Of a stretch of DNA of 64,000 nt, positions 59,158 to 64,000 are shown piece after piece. The number at the start of each line of letters is the position of its first letter. Within the stretch, counting starts at the first letter, position 1. The stretch is from Pseudomonas sp. VD-NE ins (GTDB taxonomy: Bacteria; Pseudomonadota; Gammaproteobacteria; Pseudomonadales; Pseudomonadaceae), in NCBI RefSeq assembly GCF_031882575.1, contig NZ_CP134772.1, positions 6,111,001 through 6,175,000 of the forward strand, read 5' to 3'. Position numbers and translations under genes: made by a program. The notes beneath the pieces were generated by a model. The model did no database searches. It was not told the origin of the DNA and saw only the letters and a list, made by a program, of their open reading frames with translations.

Positions 59158-59379
59158 TTGCTCTGTTATACTCCGGCGTTCCCGCCAGGCTCACGCCCGG
59201 ACGCCCGGAACCGTAACAGGCCTCTCGACCCGCTACAGCGCAGCTTTGCAGCCCGCGCGAGCGCTCCAGACGTGCCTTCGGAACCGCAGCAGGACCGGAC
59301 GGGATTGCGTCCTCTTAAACGTGATTCGCGCCAGGCAAGACTCCCATTGGGCCAAGCCCTAACTAAAACAGGATTACTC

Positions 59380-61266
59380 ATGTCCTTTGCTTCCCTCGGT
59401 CTCTCCGAGGCTTTAGTCCGCGCCATCGAAGATGCGGGCTATACCGAGCCTACTCCGGTGCAACAGCGGGCCATTCCCGCCGTGTTGCAAGGTCGCGACC
59501 TGATGGTGGCGGCTCAGACAGGTACCGGTAAAACCGGCGGTTTCGCCCTTCCGATCCTGGAGCGGTTGTTCCCCAACGGTCACCCGGACAAATCCCAGCG
59601 TCATGGCCCGCGCCAACCGCGCGTACTGGTCCTGACCCCGACCCGCGAACTCGCGGCCCAGGTTCACGAGAGCTTCAAGATCTACGCCCGTGACCTGAAA
59701 TTCGTCAGCGCCTGCATCTTCGGCGGCGTCGGCATGAACCCGCAGGTTCAGGCCATGTCCCGTGGCGTTGACGTGCTCGTTGCCTGCCCGGGTCGTTTGC
59801 TCGATCTGTGTGGCCAGGGCAGCGTTGATCTGTCCCACGTGGAAATCCTCGTCCTCGACGAAGCCGACCGCATGCTCGACATGGGTTTTGTGCACGACGT
59901 AAAGAAAGTCCTCGCGCGCCTGCCGTCCAAGCGTCAGAACCTGCTGTTCTCGGCGACCTTCTCCAAGGACATCACCGACCTCGCCGGCAAGCTGCTGCAC
60001 AACCCGGAACGCATCGAAGTGACGCCGCCGAACACCACGGTCGAGCGCATCGAACAACGCGTGTTCCGTCTGCCGGCCAGCCACAAGCGTGCGCTGCTGG
60101 CGCACCTGATCACCGCCGGCGCGTGGGAACAGGTGCTGGTCTTCACCCGCACCAAGCACGGCGCCAACCGTCTGGCCGAGTACCTGGACAAGCACGGCCT
60201 GCCGGCTGTGGCGATCCACGGTAACAAGAGCCAGAACGCGCGCACCAAAGCGCTGGCCGACTTCAAGGCCAACCAGGTACGCATCCTGGTTGCGACCGAC
60301 ATCGCCGCACGCGGTCTGGACATCGATCAGTTGCCACACGTGGTCAACTTCGAACTGCCGAACGTCGATGAAGACTACGTGCACCGTATCGGCCGTACTG
60401 GCCGTGCCGGTCGTTCGGGCGAGGCGATCTCGCTGGTCGCGCCGGACGAAGAAAAACTGCTGAAAAGCATCGAACGCATGACCAAGCAGAAAATCGCCGA
60501 CGGCGACCTGATGGGCTTCGATTCGAGCACCATTGAAGCCGAGAAGCCGGAAGTCCGTGAGCGTCCGGACGTGCGCAATCCGCGCAATCCACGTGGCCCA
60601 CGCGGTGATGGCCCGAATGGCGGCGGTGGTGGTGGCGGTCGTAAAGACAAAGGCAAAGACAAGGGCAAGGAAAAACCTGCCGGTGAACGTGGCGAGCGCC
60701 CTGCCCGTCAGCAGAAACCACGTGAAGGCACCCCAGCCCGCGAACAGCGTCCGAGCCAACCACCACGTGCGGCGGCTGATCGTGCACCGGACGAGTTCCT
60801 CGACGACGATGTGGATAACTTCGGTAACCGCGTTGACTACGTGCCCAAGCCTGCCCCGGCTGGCGGTCGCGGCCGTCGTCCAGGCGCACCGGCTCAAGGT
60901 GCTGGCGCAGGTTCGGGCGCACCACGCGGCGGTCAGTCGCAGGGTCGTCAGAACGGTCCGCGCAACAGCAACGGCTCGAGCACCGGCACCCCGCCAGCCA
61001 AACGCAGCGGCGGCCCGCGCAACGGCGCACCGCGTGATGGTCAGTCGGGTCGTCGCGACGACTCCGCCTCGTCCTCGCGCAACCGTCGTCCGGCCCGTGA
61101 CGATCAGCCTCGTAGCGAGCCAGCCGTGCAGAACCCGCGCAGCAACGGCCCGAAGATCATGCACAAGGAATCGAAAGCCGACCGCTTCCCGACGCCTGAG
61201 CAGCTTGATCAACTGCCAAGCCGCCCGCGTGGCGAAAAACCAGCCTTGCTGACCCGCAATCGCTGA
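59380..61266 (+). CDS. rhlE: ATP-dependent RNA helicase RhlE (628 aa)
   Basis: A DEAD-box helicase for RNA remodelling, ribosome maturation and RNA decay. Walker A AQTGTGKT is at residues 45-52, DEAD at 160-163, SAT follows, and motif VI is [13 protein letters not shown]. The C-terminal 240 residues form a long low-complexity Arg/Gly/Pro-rich tail ([40 protein letters not shown]), probably disordered and RNA-binding. ATG 59380 opens [15 protein letters not shown]. An upstream frame of 74 codons has no support. A strong terminator follows at 61285. Confidence 0.95.
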   Translation: MSFASLGLSEALVRAIEDAGYTEPTPVQQRAIPAVLQGRDLMVAAQTGTGKTGGFALPILERLFPNGHPDKSQRHGPRQPRVLVLTPTRELAAQVHESFKIYARDLKFVSACIFGGVGMNPQVQAMSRGVDVLVACPGRLLDLCGQGSVDLSHVEILVLDEADRMLDMGFVHDVKKVLARLPSKRQNLLFSATFSKDITDLAGKLLHNPERIEVTPPNTTVERIEQRVFRLPASHKRALLAHLITAGAWEQVLVFTRTKHGANRLAEYLDKHGLPAVAIHGNKSQNARTKALADFKANQVRILVATDIAARGLDIDQLPHVVNFELPNVDEDYVHRIGRTGRAGRSGEAISLVAPDEEKLLKSIERMTKQKIADGDLMGFDSSTIEAEKPEVRERPDVRNPRNPRGPRGDGPNGGGGGGGRKDKGKDKGKEKPAGERGERPARQQKPREGTPAREQRPSQPPRAAADRAPDEFLDDDVDNFGNRVDYVPKPAPAGGRGRRPGAPAQGAGAGSGAPRGGQSQGRQNGPRNSNGSSTGTPPAKRSGGPRNGAPRDGQSGRRDDSASSSRNRRPARDDQPRSEPAVQNPRSNGPKIMHKESKADRFPTPEQLDQLPSRPRGEKPALLTRNR

Positions 61267-61284
61267 GTTAACGCCGCCCTAGAA

Positions 61285-61317
61285 GATGCCCCGCCTCGAA
61301 AGAGCCGGGGCATTTTT
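61285..61317 (+). terminator. Terminator of rhlE
   Basis: ATGCCCCG pairs with CGGGGCAT, followed by TTTTT, 18 bases after the stop. Confidence 0.92.
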
Positions 61318-61351
61318 ATGCCGCAACAAATCCCCCTGAATCACCGCATAT

Positions 61352-61450
61352 CCCCTGTGGGAGCGAGCCTGCTCGCGAAAGCGGTCATTCAGCCAACATC
61401 ATTGCTGACTGACCCGCCGCCTTCGCGAGCAGGCTCGCTCCCACAGGGGA
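61352..61450. repeat. REP doublet (GTGGGAGCGAGCCTGCTCGCGAA type)
   Basis: Two inverted copies with about a 40-base spacer lie between convergent rhlE and yceI. Confidence 0.85.
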
Positions 61451-61467
61451 TGTGTGTGACAGGCAAT

Positions 61468-61504
61468 AAAAAACGCCCCCGGCCTTTCGACCGGGGGCGT
61501 TTTT
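61468..61504. terminator. Terminator of yceI, bidirectional form
   Basis: AAAAAACGCCCCCGG pairs with CCGGGGGCGTTTTT around CCTTTCGA. It lies 16 bases past the yceI stop on the minus strand. Confidence 0.92.
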
Positions 61505-61520
61505 GTGTGGCGGGCGAAAG

Positions 61521-62096
61521 TTATTTAACTTTCACGCCTTCCAGCGAGATGTCCAGATCCGCAGTTTGCGAGGTAGGACCTGGGCCCTTGATCCCGAAAT
61601 CGTTCAGGTTGAGGGTGGTCTTGGCGTTGAAGCCAGCACGCTCGCCGCCCCATGGATCCTTGCCTTCGCCGTTGAACGTAGCCTTGAAGGTCACAGGCTT
61701 GGTCACACCGTGCAGGGTCAGGTCGCCGGTCACGTCAGCCGTCTTTTCACCGGTCGACTTAACAGCGGTGGAGACGAACTTGGCATCAGCAAACTTGCCA
61801 ACGTCCAGGAAGTCTTTGCTGGCGATGTGCTTGTCACGTTCAGCGTGGTTCGACCACAGGCTGGCGGTTTTCACATCAACCGAGATCTTGCTGGCTTCAG
61901 GCTTGGCCGAATCCCACGAGAAAGTACCGTCGAAATCTTTGAAGGTACCGTGGATGAAGCTGTAACCCAGGTGGCTGATTTTCCAGTCAACGAAGGCGTG
62001 CTGACCTTCCTTGTCGATTTTGTAGTCCGCTGCCATGGCCTGAGCCGAGAGCAGTGCAGAACCGATTGCCAGAGCGGCCAGAGTCTTTTTCAACAT
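61521..62096 (-). CDS. yceI: YceI family periplasmic protein (191 aa)
   Basis: A signal peptide ([22 protein letters not shown], cleavage after AMA) precedes the lipocalin-like YceI beta-barrel ([20 protein letters not shown] ... [16 protein letters not shown]). Family members bind isoprenoid-type lipids and are induced by alkali or osmotic stress. The cytochrome b561 gene ends 31 bases upstream on the same strand, a pairing widely conserved in proteobacteria, so the two are probably one operon. Confidence 0.93.
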   Translation of the reverse strand: MLKKTLAALAIGSALLSAQAMAADYKIDKEGQHAFVDWKISHLGYSFIHGTFKDFDGTFSWDSAKPEASKISVDVKTASLWSNHAERDKHIASKDFLDVGKFADAKFVSTAVKSTGEKTADVTGDLTLHGVTKPVTFKATFNGEGKDPWGGERAGFNAKTTLNLNDFGIKGPGPTSQTADLDISLEGVKVK

Positions 62097-62127
62097 GCTT
62101 TCTTTTCCTTTGAGTCGAGGTTGAATT

Positions 62128-62679
62128 TCAGGCTTTGCGACCGAGCATTCGCTTCAGGGTCGCATCACGATCGATAAAGTGGTGCTTCAATGCTGCCAAC
62201 GCATGGAGGCCGGAAAAAATTACCAGCGCCCACGCGAGCCAGAGATGAATCACCCCGGCGGTATCTGCCTGATCCGGTAGCCCGGAAACCAGTGCAGGAA
62301 CTTCAAACAGGCCAAACACCGGGATCCCGACACCGTCTGCGGTGGAAATCAGGTAACCGGCAAGCATCACAGCGAACAGCGCCAGATACAGAAACCCGTG
62401 GCCGAACTTGGCGCCGATGCGGGTCATGCGGCTGTAGCTTTGCAGCGTCGGCGGCGGTGGGCTGATAAAGCGCCACAGCACCCGCAACACCATCACCCCC
62501 AACAGCACCAGACCGATGCTCTTGTGCAGATCCGGCGCCTCTTTGCGCCAGCTGCTGTAGTAATCCAGCCCGACCATCCACAGGCCCAGCGCGAACAGCC
62601 CGAAGACCACCAGCGCCACGCCCCAGTGCATGAAGATGCTGACCCAACCATAGCGCGAAGAAGAGTTACGTAGCTGCAT
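62128..62679 (-). CDS. Cytochrome b561 (183 aa)
   Basis: A dihaem b-type membrane protein with four helices. Candidate haem-ligand histidines are in [12 protein letters not shown] (helix 1), [13 protein letters not shown] (helix 3) and [14 protein letters not shown] (helix 4). It probably transfers electrons between quinone and an unknown periplasmic acceptor. ATG 62679 ([15 protein letters not shown]) is preferred over an upstream frame. It is first in the b561-yceI pair. Confidence 0.88.
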   Translation of the reverse strand: MQLRNSSSRYGWVSIFMHWGVALVVFGLFALGLWMVGLDYYSSWRKEAPDLHKSIGLVLLGVMVLRVLWRFISPPPPTLQSYSRMTRIGAKFGHGFLYLALFAVMLAGYLISTADGVGIPVFGLFEVPALVSGLPDQADTAGVIHLWLAWALVIFSGLHALAALKHHFIDRDATLKRMLGRKA

Positions 62680-62952
62680 TGCCCAAATCCTGTGAGAACT
62701 GCGAACCAAGACTAGCGAGTTATCTATCGAATTAAAGCGGAAAATTTTGCTTTGAAATATCGAGAAATACGATCAAGAGTCTGGAAGTGACGTGTTAAGG
62801 AAAGATTAAAGGCGATTACGGCGTGGGACGTCTGGACAAATGATCGTTGCTGAAACTCTCGGACGCCTGCACAAGCGCAAGCAAAGGTGGCCGAGGGAAA
62901 CTGTCGAACGGGACAGAGTTATTCAAGTAACCGGCCCTCTATTCATGGCTGA
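62680..62952. other. Intergenic region upstream of cytochrome b561
   Basis: About 270 bases, AT-rich near 62700-62800, expected to hold the b561-yceI promoter. I see no gene or clear operator. Confidence 0.45.
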
Positions 62953-63111
62953 TTAGTTATGAAGTACCGGCGGCGGTTGCAGGCAATCGGCGCTGTACGG
63001 ATCTATCTGGCATTTATGCGCGAGTTCTGAACTATAACCACCAGGAAAGAAACGCCCGTTGGAGCAACCGGGAAGTGCAATCAGCAAAAGTATGAGAGTG
63101 AACGTTTTCAT
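62953..63111 (-). CDS. Small lipoprotein of unknown function (52 aa)
   Basis: Lipobox LPGC follows a short signal (MKTFTLILLLIALPGC). The mature part of about 37 residues has two further cysteines (KCQIDPYSADC) that may form a small disulfide loop. ATG 63111 has AGGAGGTACTTG upstream, a strong ribosome site, so it is likely real although very short. No family is recognised. Confidence 0.75.
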   Translation of the reverse strand: MKTFTLILLLIALPGCSNGRFFPGGYSSELAHKCQIDPYSADCLQPPPVLHN

Positions 63112-63244
63112 CAAGTACCTCCTATTTTTCCCAGCATAGAATTGGCGCTGGGGCATCCGCTATCACCTCACTCTGAGTACTTTGTGGGAAGGCTCCGGTA
63201 CACAAGTAAGCTCCGTGACCGGATGGCGAAGGACAAAAATGCAG

Positions 63245-63278
63245 AAAAAAAACGCGACCCGAAGGCCGCGTTCTTTAT
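63245..63278 (-). terminator. Terminator of the amine oxidase gene
   Basis: On the minus strand AACGCGGCCTTCGGGTCGCGTT is a stem with one mismatch, followed by a run of T residues, 13 bases past the stop. Confidence 0.88.
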
Positions 63279-63290
63279 TGAAGCAAAGGC

Positions 63291-64000
63291 TTACTGCGCC
63301 TTGGTCTCGGTCGTTGCAGCAGGCTTGGCCGCTGGCTTCTTCGCCGGTTCGGCCTTTTTCGCTGCCGGTTTGGCCGGCGTCTTCTTCGCCTCGGTTTTAG
63401 CTGCAGGCTTCTTCGCCGCTGGCTTGGCCGCTGCTTTCTTCGCCGGTTCAGCTTTCACCGGGGCCGCTGGTTTCGGTGGTTCCACCGGAGCTGGCGCGGG
63501 TGCCGGAGTCGGCGCAGGCGCTGGAGCAACCGGAGCTGGAGCCGGCTCTGGCGCCTTCACAGGCTCAGGCTTCTTCTCGTCATCCGAACCACCGAACAGG
63601 TTGCTGAAGAAGTTGCCCTTCTTCGCCGCCACGGCACCCGCCGCGCCTGCCGCTGCTGCGGCCGGAACCACTTTAGCTGGCTCGAACGATTTGCCTGCCG
63701 CCAGATCTTCAACCTGACTGGCCGCACGCTGACCGGTGCGCAATGCGCCTTCCAGGGTGCCCGGGTACAAGGTGTCGGTGTGTTCGCCAGCGAACGTCAC
63801 GCGTTGCAGCGGACGTTCCCACAGGCGCCAGAACTTGCTGATCTGGCCCGGGCCGTAGGCCAGGTACGCGCCGCCCATCGACGGGTCGGTGCTGTAGCGA
63901 CGGATTTCATAACCAGTAAACGAACCACGGGCCTGTGGATAAAACGCGTGCAGACGAATCAGCACCTGATCGACCATTTGCTTGTCGCCGAACGCCTGCA
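63291..64000 (-). CDS. Flavin monoamine oxidase family protein, C-terminal part with Ala/Pro/Lys tail (runs off the window)
   Basis: The gene enters from the right edge, and about 236 residues are visible. The first part is the C-terminal region of an FAD amine oxidase, with the flavin-contacting block FAGEHTDTLYPGTLEGALRTG and WERPLQRVTFAGE. The last 150 residues are a low-complexity Ala/Pro/Lys tail (PAPAPVAPAPAPTPAPAPAP, KKAAAKPAAKKPAAKTEAKK) like a histone-H1 or AlgP tail. The catalytic N-terminal part is outside the window, so substrate cannot be judged. Confidence 0.82.
   Translation of the reverse strand, partial: QAFGDKQMVDQVLIRLHAFYPQARGSFTGYEIRRYSTDPSMGGAYLAYGPGQISKFWRLWERPLQRVTFAGEHTDTLYPGTLEGALRTGQRAASQVEDLAAGKSFEPAKVVPAAAAAGAAGAVAAKKGNFFSNLFGGSDDEKKPEPVKAPEPAPAPVAPAPAPTPAPAPAPVEPPKPAAPVKAEPAKKAAAKPAAKKPAAKTEAKKTPAKPAAKKAEPAKKPAAKPAATTETKAQ

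Noticed and set aside
59413..61212. 599-codon minus-strand frame opposite rhlE
   Set aside because: Shadow frame of the helicase and its low-complexity tail.

Overview
This window reads as chromosome of a Pseudomonas of the fluorescens group. The gene content supports this: a gbdR/sdaB/cbcXWV/betTIBA glycine-betaine locus, epd-pgk-fba, sahR-metK, and ahcY behind an SAH riboswitch. So do the many intergenic REP-type palindromes of the GTGGGAGCGAGC..., GGAGCTGCCGCAGGCTGCGATC... and CCCTCACCC... classes. I cannot name the species. No tRNA, rRNA, CRISPR array, prophage or complete insertion sequence was found.

Positions 1-18,300 form one metabolic neighbourhood for quaternary amines. It holds the end of a caiX-like binding protein, cdhC, cdhA, cdhB and a gamma-butyrobetaine dioxygenase. 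Next come a small unknown gene, the regulator gbdR, sdaB, the choline/betaine ABC importer cbcXWV, the choline transporter betT, and betI-betB-betA. Together these take in gamma-butyrobetaine, carnitine, choline and betaine, convert them to glycine betaine, and dispose of serine formed later by making pyruvate.

Positions 18,500-33,000 are mixed core genes: a TldD/PmbA-like protease pair, an EmrB/QacA-type exporter, dbpA, a YhiN-type flavoprotein, a YccS-type FUSC protein, an amino-acid-type binding protein, elaA, a winged-helix protein, a YgjP-like metallopeptidase and a REC-PAS-GGDEF-EAL protein. A PL7 alginate lyase without a signal peptide follows.

Positions 33,950-36,300 are the only clearly accessory stretch. 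It is AT-rich and holds two orphan genes, a DUF6124-type gene behind a long structured leader, and a possible 17-codon gene. It also holds a decapitated XRE helix-turn-helix remnant beside a GGGGAC palindrome, and a decayed second copy of the fba 3' end. The leader is the most interesting signal I see: a segment upstream of the DUF6124 gene can pair either with an upstream arm or, perfectly over 12 bases, with the bases just before the start codon. That arrangement would suit a translational switch.

Positions 36,300-45,200 carry central carbon genes on the minus strand (fba, two lipoproteins, pgk, epd, tkt), then sahR-metK on the plus strand with a clean palindromic operator. Positions 45,400-55,500 hold ligB, a DUF1090 protein, a cytochrome c', mltA, MAPEG, EamA, MFS, CPA1 antiporter, FNT channel and acyl-CoA thioesterase genes. 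Positions 55,580-58,150 are the SAH riboswitch, ahcY and metF, which complete the methyl cycle with metK. The window ends with a second binding protein, rhlE, yceI, a cytochrome b561, a small lipoprotein and the C-terminal part of a flavin amine oxidase with an Ala/Pro/Lys-rich tail.
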